Shown here: positions 22,792-34,925 of the stretch, piece after piece
Position numbering within the stretch: position 1 is the first letter of the stretch
How the letters are laid out: each line of letters begins with the position of its first letter
Assembly (NCBI GenBank): GCA_024509875.1
Contig: JAMPIV010022920.1
Location: 1-64,000 of the forward strand
Source: Oreohelix idahoensis
Lineage: Eukaryota; Mollusca; Gastropoda; Stylommatophora; Oreohelicidae
DNA: 64,000 nt
Direction: 5' to 3'
Program-made: the position numbers and the translations under genes
The notes under the pieces: model-generated
What the model was told of the DNA's origin: nothing
The model's input: only the letters and a program-made list of their open reading frames with translations
Database searches by the model: none

Positions 22792-23369
22792 GAGATGTTT
22801 GTAAATACTTGACCTTGTGTGTGAGTATTGATCATCATTGACTTAGTGGTTCATTAAACGATCACTGTAGTAAGAGATGTTTGTAAATACTTGACCTTGT
22901 GTTTGAGCATTGATCATCATTCACTTAGTGGCTCATGTAACCATCAGTGTAGTTAGAGATGTTTGTAAATACTGGACCTTGTGTGTGAGTATCGATCATC
23001 ATTGACTTAGTGGTTCATTAAACGATCACTGTAGTAGGAGATGTTTGTAAATACTTGACTTTGTGTGTGAGCATTGATCATCATTGACTTAGTGGTTCAT
23101 TAAACGATCACTGTAGTAAGAGATGTTTGTAAATACTTGACCTTGTGTGTGAGTATTGATCATCATTGACTTAGTGGTTCATTAAACGATCACTGTAGTA
23201 AGAGATGTTTGTAAATACTTGACCTTGTGTGTGAGCATTGATCATCCTTGACCTTGTGTGTGAGTATTGATCATCCTTGATCTTGTGTGTGAGCATTGAT
23301 CATCCTTGACCTTGTGTGTGAGTATTGATAATCATTGACTTAGTGGTTCATGGAACCATCAGTGTAGTA
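22792..23369. repeat. Minisatellite, 82-bp unit with a 29-bp higher-order expansion
   Basis: Units start GAGATGTTTGTAAATAC at 22792, 22874, 22956, 23038, 23120 and 23202, each exactly 82 bp apart, with the third unit boundary slightly diverged. Within the last unit a 29-bp sub-block (CTTGTGTGTGAGCATTGATC and neighbours) is itself repeated about four times (23218-23330). The array ends with a partial unit near 23369. Confidence 0.95.
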
Positions 23370-23424
23370 GATGTGTCACAACTCAAGTCTGAAGCTGTCG
23401 CCATCTTCGCTTGATTCCTACATA

Positions 23425-23577
23425 CACACATTGGGATTCTCGATGGTGCTATGAAGTTTGTGCACTGTACTGAGATCATCCTTGTGTGATCTAAAAGAGG
23501 AGATCGAAGCACTGATGGATTCGTCCGTGTGCAATGAAGATAGTCTTTAAAATCAAACCAAAACCAAACCAAATTCT
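23425..23577 (+). repeat. 3' fragment of a SINE (same family as 34433-34925)
   Basis: The sequence from ACATACACAC through GTGCACTGTACTGAGATC and GATCGAAGCACTGATGG to the tail AAACCAAAACCAAACC matches, in the opposite orientation, the 3' part of the element at 34433-34925. The tRNA-like head is missing; the left part is replaced by the minisatellite neighbourhood. Confidence 0.7.
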
Positions 23578-23590
23578 TGATATGATCTAC

Positions 23591-23755
23591 ACATCTGCTA
23601 TGTGAGTGATTGTTGCTTGTATAAAAACTTATCACAACTAGCCCCACATCTGCTATGTGAGTTATTGTTGATTATATAAAAACTTATCACAACTAGCTCC
23701 ACATCTGCTATGTGAGTTATTGTTGCTTGTATAAAAACATATCACAACAAGCCCC
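23591..23755. repeat. Three tandem 55-bp repeats
   Basis: Units begin ACATCTGCTATGTGAG at 23591, 23646 and 23701, exactly 55 bp apart, with few differences. No coding potential. Confidence 0.93.
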
Positions 23756-23856
23756 CACAGCCAAGAGATGATAACATTTATCACGTTAATTGTTTTACCT
23801 ATTACAAAGATAAAGCCAGTCCCATGTCAGAGATTGCAATAGGGAAATGAAGTGTT

Positions 23857-24220
<364 letters not shown>

Positions 24221-24239
24221 AAAATGAAACATTATCACA

Positions 24240-24917
24240 TTAACTACCGCAAGCCGCTGTCAGCGGCTCACGAATCAATCACATTTGGACCGCAAGCCGC
24301 TCAGAGCGCCAATCTAATTTTAGTAATAAAACGAATTAAAAATGTACTGAAAAACTTTCTGATCTGGTTCGGGATTTTAAGTTGCCACCGGAAAACAAAT
24401 TCCCAAAGCATGGTTGTTGTAGAACACTGTAAAATTGATACTATGTTCATATTTTTCTGTGTTTTGGGTTAGTTACCAAATCGTGTAAAACTGTTTACCG
24501 TGGCAACTTGTGATAGGACTACAAAAAATGCGTTTACATCTCGTCTAACGGCTGAATAGGATAGAAACATGTTTCAACAATTGACTGATAGATCTAGCGA
24601 CAAGGACAAGAGTGAAAACGGTTTGCATATTGATTGAAATTGTGATTTTGAAAGAGATGGGGCGCAAGCAGTCATAATTGTGAAAATATTGCAAGTCCTT
24701 GGCCATCGGAGGGCCGTTAAATAGCAACAACCTCTATTAGAGTTACAACCGGTGTTTATTGTAATAGTGCATTCATTTATCTTTGAAATGACGTGTAATT
24801 CATAAAAATCTGTAAACAATTACGAAAACTACAGCTTACTTTGTGCAAACACCTACGGAATGAAAATGGGAAAAAAATTTAATTCGGCCACAGTGTGTTT
24901 TTCAATTCGATAGTTAA
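24240..24917. mobile_element. Candidate TTAA-flanked (piggyBac-like) non-autonomous element
   Basis: A TTAA occurs at 24240-24243 and 24914-24917. The surrounding ends are inverted: CACATTAACTA at the left and TAGTTAATGTG at the right. Just inside the left end are two copies of ACCGCAAGCCGCT separated by about 50 bp, the first followed by a GCCGCTGTCAGCGGC palindrome. This recalls the subterminal layout of some piggyBac elements. No transposase is encoded. The inverted ends are short, so chance is not excluded. Confidence 0.35.
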
Positions 24918-24944
24918 TGTGTTAAGCTTTTATGAAGTTAGGTT

Positions 24945-25114
24945 TCCTTCCTCGTTGCCTTTTCCTTCCATAGCTCTGGAGCACAGTCGAGTGTCCATTT
25001 ACAGCTGGGTAAACTTGCATGTGCCACCGTCAGGATTTAGCCCCAAATCCAGGTAGTTGTGTCATAGAGGAAAGCGCTCTGACTGCATGACCAGTCGAAC
25101 ACTCACTTTATCTA
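24945..25114. other. Unassigned sequence, weak SINE-like look
   Basis: Read on the minus strand, this has a tRNA-like flavour (GGTCATGCAGTCAGAGCGC, then GGGGCTAAATCC), but neither promoter box matches well. I note it only as a possible old SINE remnant. Confidence 0.25.
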
Positions 25115-25126
25115 TTTGTGTAATAT

Positions 25127-25488
25127 TTTTTTTTTTTTTTTTTTTCTCGTACGCCCGCTAATACTCGAGGCGAAATCTCAGGTTATTATTAATGTCTAAC
25201 CTGACATTGATTTTACGTGAGTATCTCTTTTCTGGTACAGAGACAGGTGTCCCTCGCCATTCAGGCAGATACTCTCCGATTTCGGAGGTACCCATTAGAG
25301 CTGGGTCGGCTCAGGAGCCGCCAATCCCTGGTCGACGACACTCCTTCAAATGTCTTCGCCAGGTCTCGAGTTAATCCAGTCCAAATCCCGGTCGACAAAA
25401 ATCCTCAAATGCCGTCGCCCGGGTTTGATCCCGAATCACCCGGTTGCCAGAGCGGTGTTGTAACCACTACGCTAGCGCGGCTCCCCTT
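25127..25488 (-). mobile_element. tRNA-derived SINE, full length
   Basis: On the minus strand the head GCCGCGCTAGCGTAGTGG carries an A box (TAGCGTAGTGG). About 40 bases on, GGGATCAAACCCGG supplies a B box, the two internal RNA polymerase III promoter elements. A 240-bp body follows and the copy ends in GTACGAG plus about 20 A. The exact 12-bp duplication TTTGTGTAATAT flanks it (25115-25126 and 25489-25500). It encodes no protein; ORFs here are incidental. The tRNA-like part is a promoter remnant rather than a functional tRNA. Confidence 0.9.
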
Positions 25489-25694
25489 TTTGTGTAATAT
25501 AAATGTATCATATTTTAGTGCTATTCATCATTATGATCAGTAAAAAACTATCATTGTAGAACACAGTTCTTGGGAAAAGAGATTTGCTGTACCCATTAAC
25601 TCCTGAAGTTACATAGCCCTAAGTTTACCTATAATCTATAGACTATGTGACATAATAACCATCTCAAGAACTGAAGTCAGACGACAATAACGTT

Positions 25695-26045
25695 GATATA
25701 TGGATAAAATGGAACGAATAAATAGGATTAACGTCACAAACAGATTAATTAATGTGTCATAAAGACAACAATATTTGGTACATAACAACATTTTTTAATA
25801 TAAGAAACTTTAAAAAAAAACATTTTTCAGAATACATTCAAACGAATAAGTCAACAAACAATTTTATTCTTGGTACAGTTTCTGAAAGAGACACCTCTCA
25901 TATCATTTTAGACTCCAGTTTGTTTGATTGTTTTCTTGCTCGGGATTAGATTAAGAACTCGTCGCTTTCTCTTCATTCCACAACTTTCTTTCTCACTTAT
26001 ACCACTACTACTTTTGGAATATTTCAGTTGGATTTTATACAGTGT
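25695..26045. repeat. Duplicated segment, copy B, first part
   Basis: Aligns with about 21440-21765 (copy A). It is broken at 26045 by LINE A and resumes at 29270. No coding content. Confidence 0.85.
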
Positions 26046-26195
26046 CACCCGTGTGTTACCGGGGCCCGAAAGGGGAGCAAAGAACAGTAACACTGTTCCC
26101 TGCCAAGCATGTCGTAGAAAGCGAATAAGGAGGGTTGGGCATGGGCCGGTTACCCCATACTTTAAAAAATTTAAACCTCAAAAACTTCAACATAC

Positions 26196-27400
26196 ATGGA
26201 TAAGTCAATTAAAGAAAATAAAACAGAGCCATCCAAGACAGGGGAAGGTCCTCTCGCAGGGAGGCGCATGATGCAACACAGAGAAAGCCGAAAGGAGTTT
26301 GTGTTACTGACTAACCTTCTTTCTTTTAGGAGAACTTTCAGATTTGGAACCTGGAATGTTCGAACATTAAACGAACAAGGGAAAGTGGCACAAGTAGCAG
26401 CAGAAATGATTGAATATAAAATCGAGGTTCTAGGACTGGGTGAAACAGAGTGGAAGGGGGTAGACAGGAAGAAACTCATCACAGGTGAATTGGTGCTGTC
26501 CTCAGGACATGAAGACGAAAGTTCATACCACAGTGAAGGGGTAGCTCTCATGTTATCTAAAGAAGCACAGAAAGCACTCATTCAATGGGAAGCCGTTGGA
26601 CCCAGAATAATAACAGCTACTTTTAAAACAGCTAAAAAGAAAATAAATGTAAATGTCATCCAATGTTATGCACCAACTAATGACGAAGAAGAGTCTGTGA
26701 AAGAAGCATTTATACTAGACTACAGGAAATTATGGAAAAATAAAAAGAAGAGACATCACAATTTTGATGGGTGACATGAATGCAAAGATTGTTACTTTGA
26801 AAAAGTCATGGGAAAACAGGGGCTAGGAATAATGAATGAAAATGGGGAACTATTCTGAAACTTCTGTGCTTCAAATCAACTGACTATAGGAGGAAGCATG
26901 TCTCCACATAAGAGAATATACAAGGCAACATGGATATCACCAGACCATAGAACAGAAATCGGATTGATTATATATGCATAAACAAGAAGTTTAGATCATC
27001 ATTGCAGGATGTAAAGGTATATAGAGGAGCAGATGTGGCATCAGATCACCACCTTCTGATAGCCAAAGTAATAATGAAACTCAAGAGATATGCAACAATG
27101 CAAAATTATAGACAACAATTTAATGTAGGACATCTTAGAAATCAAGAAACATGAGACAAATTTGCGGTCACAATATCCAACAAATTCCAAGTGTTCCAAC
27201 AGCAGGAAGATGTAGAGAATACAGAAGACTGACTATTGGCAGCAAATCAAAACGGTATGGAGTGAGACATGTGAAGAAATACTGAGGAAAAGGGAACGAC
27301 AACAAAAAGCATGGATAACCACATAAACCATCAATAAGATAAAATACAGAAAAAACAAGAAAGCAGATTTAAACTCAAGCAAAACCAGAAGTTCCGAAGC
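26196..27400 (+). pseudogene. LINE A endonuclease region
   Basis: An apurinic/EEP-type endonuclease that would nick the target DNA. The first frame (26196-26774) contains FRFGTWNVRTLNEQGKVAQ, VLGLGETEWKG, EGVALMLSKEAQKAL and VIQCYAPTNDEEE. Further pieces in other frames include MGDMNAK-like sequence near 26766 and the DHHLL box near 27045. At least three frame changes or stops occur between 26775 and 27400. Sequence before about 26330 is a weakly coding 5' region. Confidence 0.85.
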
Positions 27401-27413
27401 CAAGGCTCAATAA

Positions 27414-29268
27414 GTGTACACAGAAGCAAACAAAGAAGTTAAAAGAAGTATCAGAAAAGACAAGAGGAAGTATAATGATGAGCTGGCAAGAGAGGCAGAA
27501 GATGCTGCAGCCAAAGGAAATATGAGAGAACTGTATAACAGCACAAAGAAGATGACAGGGAAATACAAGCAAACAAGTTGCCTCATAAAAGACAAGAATG
27601 GAAAACTGCTCAGCAATATACAAGAACAAATGAAGAGGTGGACAGAATATTTTGAGGACCTTCTCAATAGACCAGCTCCACTAAGCGCCCTGGACATCCA
27701 GCCAGCAGATGAAGAGCTACAAATTAACGGTAAAAGACCAACGAAGGAAGAAATAAAGAAAGCCATAAAGCTTCTAAGAGATGGAAAAGCGTCTGGACCA
27801 GATGGCATTTCAGCAGAGGCAATCAAAGCGGATATCGACACGGCTACAGAGATAATGTATAAATTACTTGGTAAAGTCTGGGAAAAGGAAGAGATACCAG
27901 TAGAATGGAAGGAAGGATATCTGGTTAAGTTGCCTAAGAAAGGAAATTTACAAGAGTGCACAAATTATAGAGGAATAATGTAACTATCAGTGCCAGGAAA
28001 AGTATTAAATAGGATTATCCTTGAGAGATTAAAAGAGTCCATACACAAGAAACTGAGAGATGAACAAGAAGGTTTTCGACAAAACAGATCCTGTACAGAC
28101 CAGACTGCCACTTTGAGAATAATAGTTGAATAAAGTCTGGAATGGAATTCACCATTATATATCGAATTTGTGGTCTACGAAAAGGCATTTGACAGTGTAG
28201 ACAGAGAATCACTTTGAAAATTGATGAGGCATTATGGAGTTCCCCTGAAGATCATTAATTTAATAAAGAAATATATGAAGACATGGCATGCAGAGTTCTT
28301 CATGAAGGACAGCTTACAGAACCATTTGGGATAAGAACAAGAGTGCGACAGGGATGCCTCTTGTCTCCATTTCTTTTCTTATTAGCAATAGACTGGGTTA
28401 TGAGAACATCAACAACACACAACAGAAATGGAATCCAGTGGACTCTGACTAAGCAGCTGGATGATATGGATTTTGCTGATGACTTGGCTTTTCTGTCCCA
28501 TAACCGTAATCAGATGCAGGACAAATTAAAAAACACTCGACGAGAGGTCGCAGCAATTGGTTCTGAAAATACACAGGGAAAAGACAAAGATAATGAGAAT
28601 AAATGCAGGTAATGAAAACAGGGTTGAACTTGAAGAAGCACCAATACAAGATGTAGAATCGTACACATATCTTTTCAGCCATATAGACAAAGTTGGAGGG
28701 ACAGACAGTGATATTAAAATAAGAATACAAAAAAGCAAGAGGAGCTTTCATTGCATTGGGAAATATATGGAGATCAAGAGAAATCGGATCCAACACGAAA
28801 ATAAGAATCTTCAACTCAAATGTGAAGTCAGTCCTATTGTATGGCTCTGAGACATGGAGAACAACAAAGACAACAACTAAAAAGCTACAGACTTTCATAA
28901 ATGGGTGCTTGCGTAGAATAGAGGGATTAAAATGGTATGACAAGGTTACTAACGTGAACCTGATGACAAGAACCAAACAAGTGCCAGTGGAACAAAAGAT
29001 GAGAAGAAGACGATGGCGATGGACAGGACACACACTGAGGAAACATGTTGATATCATTAGAAGGCAGTCCTTGTTCTGGAACCCCCAGTGCAAGAGAGGC
29101 AGAGATAGACCAAGAAGCACATGGAGAAGAGAGCTGGAAACAGAGGTGAAAATGATAAGGAGAACGTGGAAAGAACTTGAGATGACGGCACGTGACATGA
29201 GGACTTGGCATGTGTTTGTTGAAGGCCTATGCTCGTTTGGGAGAGAAGGGTTACGAGTGAATGAATGA
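27414..29268 (+). pseudogene. LINE A reverse transcriptase and C-terminal region
   Basis: Frames 27414-27983, 28283-28612, 28557-28850 and 28756-29268 together cover an RT. Visible are SGPDGISAEAIKAD, LVKLPKKGNLQECTNYRG, then (after a stop near 27982) QEGFRQNRSCTDQ, the RVRQGCLLSPFLFLLAIDW block and the active-site box FADDLAFLS. The C-terminal part has the family-typical LLYGSETWRTTK, RRRWRWTGHTLRK and RGRDRPRSTWRRE. Several stops and shifts separate the pieces, so it is a decayed copy. Confidence 0.9.
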
Positions 29269-29269
29269 A

Positions 29270-31102
29270 TATACAGTGTGGCCCAAAAGTCTGGATTCAT
29301 ATAGAATTCGGCAGCTACTTCTATTTGTGAGCATTCCTGTCTTGCGTACATGAGAACAATCTCTGTGCGTTCATCTACCGCTAATGTCCAGTCCATATTG
29401 GCACTGAAAAAACTTATTATGAAAGTTAAAAGAGAGAAAAAATGTATATAAGTCGATTGCTTATATTTCCAGACGTATGGCCCACCTCATAGTTATTTAC
29501 CAAATACTCTGCGTAATTCTGCCAAATGTTTCTCTATCCCCATGTGGTAGTCATATCCCAGGCTCTATCCTAGGAACACCTGCTCTACAGGTACTTAAAA
29601 TCCCATATTTCTGATACGTAAGTCTATGCTATCTATTTTTACGTCTATTTATTACTTTAACTGTGACTTTCTGGCGTGGAGTTTGTAGAGCCAGGTAGAA
29701 CATTCCACCAGTTCTAGAGAAACAAATAATGTGCTTGTATGCAGCATTGTCACATTAATGAATAAGTGCTACTTTCTAAATCATGTAAGTAGAGAATCAA
29801 CTTATCCAAGTTAGAACAACACAGTATTTTAGAAGACATGAATGTAGTAGCTGTCGGGTTAAACATCTCTTGGTATTTGGAGGATCCACCTGTAAATTAC
29901 GAAAGTCACTAAATAAAGTTGTAATATATACAAAAATCAAAACTTCATTACGAATGTCTTTTTCTGTAACTGATGTTTCTCTTCATTGTCAAATTTATGT
30001 CTGTGCGTATTTACAAAAGAGCTGGTCGTAGACCCGTTTTCTGTGATGTTTTGTAATACAGTTTGTTCAGACCCGAGTGGAACAGTCCCAGTTACAACGG
30101 TTTGGTCACGTCTGCAGATTTGGAGAAGAACGGCTATGTGACAAAACGTTTGTACATGTACTTTTGAGCCCCTCTCTCACTCCTTCATCCGCTTTTTATT
30201 TGGCACATTTTATGCACCTTCATTCATATTTTTGCTATAAAGCGGGTCCCAGACCTGTTTACGTTTCGCCAGGTGAATAGTAATAATACCAGGTTGATTA
30301 CTCAGGTCAGTACTAATACGTTTATCCCTTGAGTCGCCTAGCCATCTTTGTTTGTAGTCGAACTCTATGGACACAAAATGGTCTCGTACGTTAGATCAAT
30401 AGAACGCCATATGGTCTGCCAGAGAAAGCCGTCTAAAGGATGGGCGAAAACACAGGTGATAATTAGATAATCGTTTCTGATGGATCATCAGTGTTTAATT
30501 ATTACAGGCGATAGAGGAGACAATCTGGGCGAAATGTATTAGTCAAGAATTAGTGCACCGACAGTGGTTATAAGTTTAGCATAAAGATTCAAGTGGAAGT
30601 ATTACAGCATTATTAGAAAAGGTCACGCGATGGAATTTTTAAACGTAATATTTTAAAACACGCTGGGGTATTATGATTTAAACACCCCTGCCCATTTAGT
30701 GCAAAAGAGATTGGATTGGTGTGATGTGAGAGTCGGAATACACAATGGTTCTCATTGACAAATTCGTCGGATTTAAAATCTGGAATTTTGAACTGAGAAT
30801 TGAAAACATAATCTAGCAAAATCGGAGTCACAGATCAGACTGCATCACCCTGTCAAGCTAGCAATTCACCAGAGCCAGAAAGAGAAGGAGCAGACAAAGG
30901 ATTCCACAATTATAAGTGAGAGATCAGAGTATTTGGGCAACTATAAAACTTAAAAAGTAAACCCTCATTTATAAACACAAAGACAGGAAACTAAAGGACC
31001 AGGATCGAAGTACTTGGGCAACGTAAAAACTTAAAAAAGTAGACCCTCATTTATAAATAACAAGACTGGAGACCTAAGGAATCAGATCACCAGTCATAAG
31101 AG
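29270..31102. repeat. Duplicated segment, copy B, second part
   Basis: About 29280-30060 aligns with copy A (21766-22570). About 30170-31100 aligns, more divergently, with 36790-37696 plus 47036-47065 (copy C); shared landmarks are ATTTTATGCACCT, CAATCTGGGCG-like, AATCGGAGTCACA, CAAGCTAGCAATT and GAGACCTAAGGAATCA. No coding frame of note. Confidence 0.85.
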
Positions 31103-33425
31103 TGTAGTGGTTTTTTTGATGTTATTGTATGGTTGATATGTTACCTAGTGTACTGTATGAGGTCAGCTGTGAAGGCTCCTGAGATAAAAGTTTATGGGAG
31201 TTACAGGAGGCCTTTCTGCTACCACTTACGACCTCAAACAGACCTATTCTACTCTAATGAGTGTTAGCTACGTTAAAAGTCTAGGGTACTGAAATGTAAT
31301 GTGTAGGTAATAAAATACACTGACACATACATGTAAATAATAAGTCTAATAATAATAATAATCAACTCTACAATACACTGAACTAACACTGGCTGTTAAA
31401 GTTTAAGTTTGAAAATTTTTTTAAATTAATTAGTTCTGAACCAAATGTTTCTTTTGGTCAGAACTTGTGAAATGATAGGTATTTATCAATGAAATGCATA
31501 TATATATTGCATAATCAAATATAACTTTTGTACATAGGTATATTATTACAATGGTTAATATTAATGGTATCTACACTGTCTTGGGAACACTAGCACTGGA
31601 TGGTTAGTTGGGGTGGCGTCATCATGCCCAATCTATGGTTACACAGTTCATAGTCCTTAACAAAGGGACTGATCTTAATGTTTCTATAACAATCTTTATT
31701 TTTCTATTGATGGTGGGATTTGTTAATGAATCTCCAGCAGGCCAGGTTGCAGTTTACTGGCCTGTAATGATGTAGTACAGAATTCTTGTGGCCCACTCAT
31801 TAGCTGGAGTAAAATGTTAGGCTGCACAGACACCCGCTCTTGTACTTCTACAAGAGCATCTGGCACAATCGTAGTTCCAGATCAGAAACTCTGAAACAAA
31901 ATTTGTGCCACGTGTCAGTACTCTATTCACTGCGCCACTCTTACACACAACACCACAAAACAACATTACACAGATTGAGTCAGATCTCTCTGACCAACGT
32001 AATACATCTCACCCAGTTGTTATCAATTAGTACAAGTTCCCCAAGACTGCATTGCATCCGAAATATGTTCAATAGTTTCCTCTTCTATTTAATAAGGTGG
32101 GTGATATGTTCACACTGATGTCAATAATCGATCCTCCTTCCATAGTCTTAGATAGGTTTTCATATATTAGTAGTTTGTCTCTAGGCCATGGGCTGTGGCT
32201 GGGGACCTAGAGCAAGCACTCACTTGTCGTAATCATTTTTCATGATATGGCAGTATCAATCACTCAAAATATTAAAATAAACAAGATAAATGCTTTTTGG
32301 CCTTACCACAATTCAGAATTGAGAACACAGTTACTTAGGACTAGCAAAACTGAGCTGAGCTGCTGGCTAGATTAGGGCGTCCCCCTGATTTTTATTTATT
32401 AATTCTTGAAAATCACCTCTAGCAGTCAAGAACTGTGTTACTGGACAGTCTTCTAACAAATGGTACAAGTGCGCGTCTCCCATTCACTAATATAAATACA
32501 TTTGTCCAATCACGGACTTCCCCTCTAACTTTTTTTTTAAAATATTCAAACTAAAAGTCAAATTTCAGTCAGATCTCAGTCAAGTGTGTATTATTGTCTG
32601 TTGGTCCGTCTGTCTCTACTTGGCTTTTCACAAAAATACACTTGTTTCTTGGATCAACTACACGTAAAAACAGCACAAACCTGCCCCATTAAGTTATTTT
32701 TAGCTTCTATCCTCTGACTTTGCCCCCCTAGTTCATTGCAGTTTGATTTTTGCATTTTTTAGGGCTCAAGGACACCAAAATGTAACATTAGTGAAATATG
32801 CACAAAAAACTGTTCGCTAGTCTGATGTGAACAATACAGTCTTTCGTCAATATCTTCCGTGTTATCTGTCTGTCTGTATAATTAAAAGTATATTATTTCT
32901 CTGCTCAAGATGGGCTATCAAACTAGCTAGGTTTTATTTTCATAACTTTATTATTAAAGAAAATCCTACTTTTCTCAAGGTTAGTTTTTTGAAATTTGTT
33001 TTTGAACCTTCGTCCACTGCGTTTGCCGCTGTATTCAAATAAAACAACCAATTACCGTAAAAGCGTCCAAGATATGACTGTTTCTAATAAGAGCCAAGGT
33101 CCTTTTTCTACCAATTCCTTACATTGTGTCAACTAGTGGCGTGATTTTTTTCTTTAAACTACAAATTGCGTCTTTTTGCTTTTTAGATTCAAACACGTGT
33201 TCAGTCATATTTTTCCTTTTTATCTCCGTTTCCCCTCCCGTCTAAAAGGGTAAACCGTTTCGTCTGCATGTCTAACTAGTTAGTTTCAATGGCGGTAGAA
33301 ACCGCGGGCGTAGGCGAGAATGTATCCTCGTATCTTACGTAGAATTTTATCCCTACATTTTATCTTACCCGTTATCTTTATAATTGAAGATATTTTAACG
33401 TTGTATCACTGTATTTTTCACCACA
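31103..33425. mobile_element. Solo LTR of 2,323 bp
   Basis: It begins TGTAGTGGTTTTTTTG and ends TATTTTTCACCACA, with an exact 5-bp duplication AAGAG (31098-31102 and 33426-33430). The paralogous copy C reads straight through the site (CATAAGAGGAGTAC near 47055-47070), an unoccupied counterpart. The length and TGTGGTGA-type terminus resemble the LTRs of elements 1 and 3. Contains AATAAA signals and no recognisable protein. This explains the whole gene-less 31.1-33.4 kb stretch. Confidence 0.88.
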
Positions 33426-34050
33426 AAGAGGAATACAACATTTCCAGACGAAGTCATTCGAAAGCATCTAACTTAAGTTGCTACTGCCCATTCTAATCTG
33501 TGCCAGGAAATTGTGTTCCTAAGAGTTCCTTTTGGTTAGTGGAACTAAGCTATCAGACGGTTCGTAGAACGAAGCTATCAGACTTTTCGTAGATCAAAGC
33601 TATCAGACTGTGAAGTGGCATCATTACTGAAGAACTGTCAAAACCACGGCTGCAGTAGTCATCGATGCTAAGCTAAATGCTTAACAAAAGGCAACAGCAA
33701 AGAACATTAACATTCCTCTATCTAGTCTCTATGAAAATAACACTTTCAACAAAAATTCACCATTATTTCAAAATGTAAAAACTAATTGATTACTAAATGT
33801 GTTACTTGTTATTTAAAAAAACACCAATCATAATTGATTCGGTTATTATATGTATAAAAGCAAACGTATGTGCAAGACTCTTTAATTTATATTTACACTT
33901 AGACATATATTTACATATATAGAGCTAATTCTTAAAAAAGAATTTCGCTAGATTTACACCAGCTGGGGTCTTGAACGAGCTAAAACCATTGCTTAATTCT
34001 TCATAAAAGGCGGCGAACCGATATAAGTTAACAATTGCCCTGCCAATACA
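33426..34050. repeat. Duplicated segment, copy B, third part
   Basis: Continues the paralogy: 33431-33525 aligns with 47066-47155, and about 33535-34015 with 48425-49080 (shared AATTTCGCT.GATTTACACC and GCTTAATTCTTCA). A short degenerate triplicate, AAGCTATCAGAC, occurs at 33546-33610. No gene. Confidence 0.8.
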
Positions 34051-34432
34051 GCATTGTTCTTGACTTCGGGAATGTCTTATGGATACTCCCCTGGGATAGA
34101 AGCGACATTACTCTTCTATCTACACCACTGCCAAAAGTAATCGTGGGTGAAGGTAGACACCTTTGACGACCTATTTTAGATACTCTTGAGTTTTGGCCAC
34201 TGTTGGACCACTACTACAGAGCTAAGGGCAGGCTATCCGTCACAGGCTCACATGTACATGTGGGAAACCAATAACCAGGGATCACGATCTTCAGGACGAC
34301 CAAGAACTCGCTAGGAGAACAACATTAGACAATCCGTGATGGACCGAGGACTGGACTGAAACCAGGCCAAAAGATATACAGCTTAACATGGCGCTCTCTC
34401 TGGCTAACCTCTACACACCAAGGTAGAAGAGG
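34051..34432. other. Unassigned non-coding sequence
   Basis: No ORF, repeat or known element recognised by eye. Confidence 0.5.
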
Positions 34433-34925
34433 TTTGTTTGTTTTGTTTTAAGGACCATCTACATTGTACACGGAAAACTCCATCAGTGCTGCGATCTCCT
34501 CCTTTAGCTCACAAGGAGAATCTCGGCACAGTGCACGAACTCCAAAGATCAGCGCGCATCCTATAGTGTGTATACAGAAACCACACATTCTATAAATATG
34601 TTTGTATCGGGTAGGTTTTCTTAATTGTGTAAACTCTGGCACGGCAGCGGCCGTATGGCCTTCTCTTTATGATTTTCAACTGCCGAGTTATTTTTAACGT
34701 GCAAAAGGTGTACACGGGACCTACTATTTTTCGCTCTTATCCAAGAAGGCTAGTCATCCTTTCTCACTATTCAGAGAATCAGGGGGAAGTAAGACGTTAT
34801 TAGTACAAAGTGGTTCTGAAAAAATTCCATCAAGAATATTCCCTGTACTGGGAACCGACCCCAGTGTCGTTGGAATTAGATGTGGACGCCATGTCTCTTA
34901 ACCACTCCTGTCACCGGGATAGGAG
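34433..34925 (-). mobile_element. SINE family 2, tRNA-derived, near full length
   Basis: On the minus strand it opens with a tRNA-like head: GTGACAGGAGTGGTTAAGAG as A-box region, and GGGGTCGGTTCCCAG as a B-box-like region some 45 bases later. A body of about 250 bp follows. The 3' part (GTGCACTGTGCCGAGATT, GATCGCAGCACTGATGG) ends in an AAAACAAAACAAACAAACC tail. The 3' part is shared with 23425-23577. The small ORF at 34448-34642 lies in the repeat body and is not a gene. A clear target duplication was not found. Confidence 0.7.

Larger units (their letters stand above)
26046..29269 (+). mobile_element. LINE A: EEP-endonuclease non-LTR retrotransposon
   Basis: A 3.2 kb element flanked by the 10-bp duplication TATACAGTGT (26036-26045 and 29270-29279), with copy A of the host segment giving the empty site. 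Its 5' end (CACCCGTGTGTTACCGGGGC) matches the 5' end of the short element at 35235-35580. It ends in a TGAATGAATGAA tail instead of poly(A). It encodes an endonuclease and an RT of the type often labelled craniofacial development protein 2-like; I do not assign a clade. Many frameshifts and stops make it dead. Confidence 0.9.

Noticed and set aside
22792..23369. CRISPR-like array
   Set aside because: Contiguous 82-bp tandem units without unique spacers, in an animal genome.
25420..25480. tRNA gene on the minus strand
   Set aside because: A and B boxes belong to a SINE head with poly(A) tail and target duplications; no cloverleaf could be confirmed.
25192..25543. Two plus-strand frames of 60-108 residues
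   Set aside because: They lie inside the tRNA-derived SINE.
34448..34642. 64-residue minus-strand frame
   Set aside because: Lies in the 3' body of a SINE whose second copy does not keep it open.
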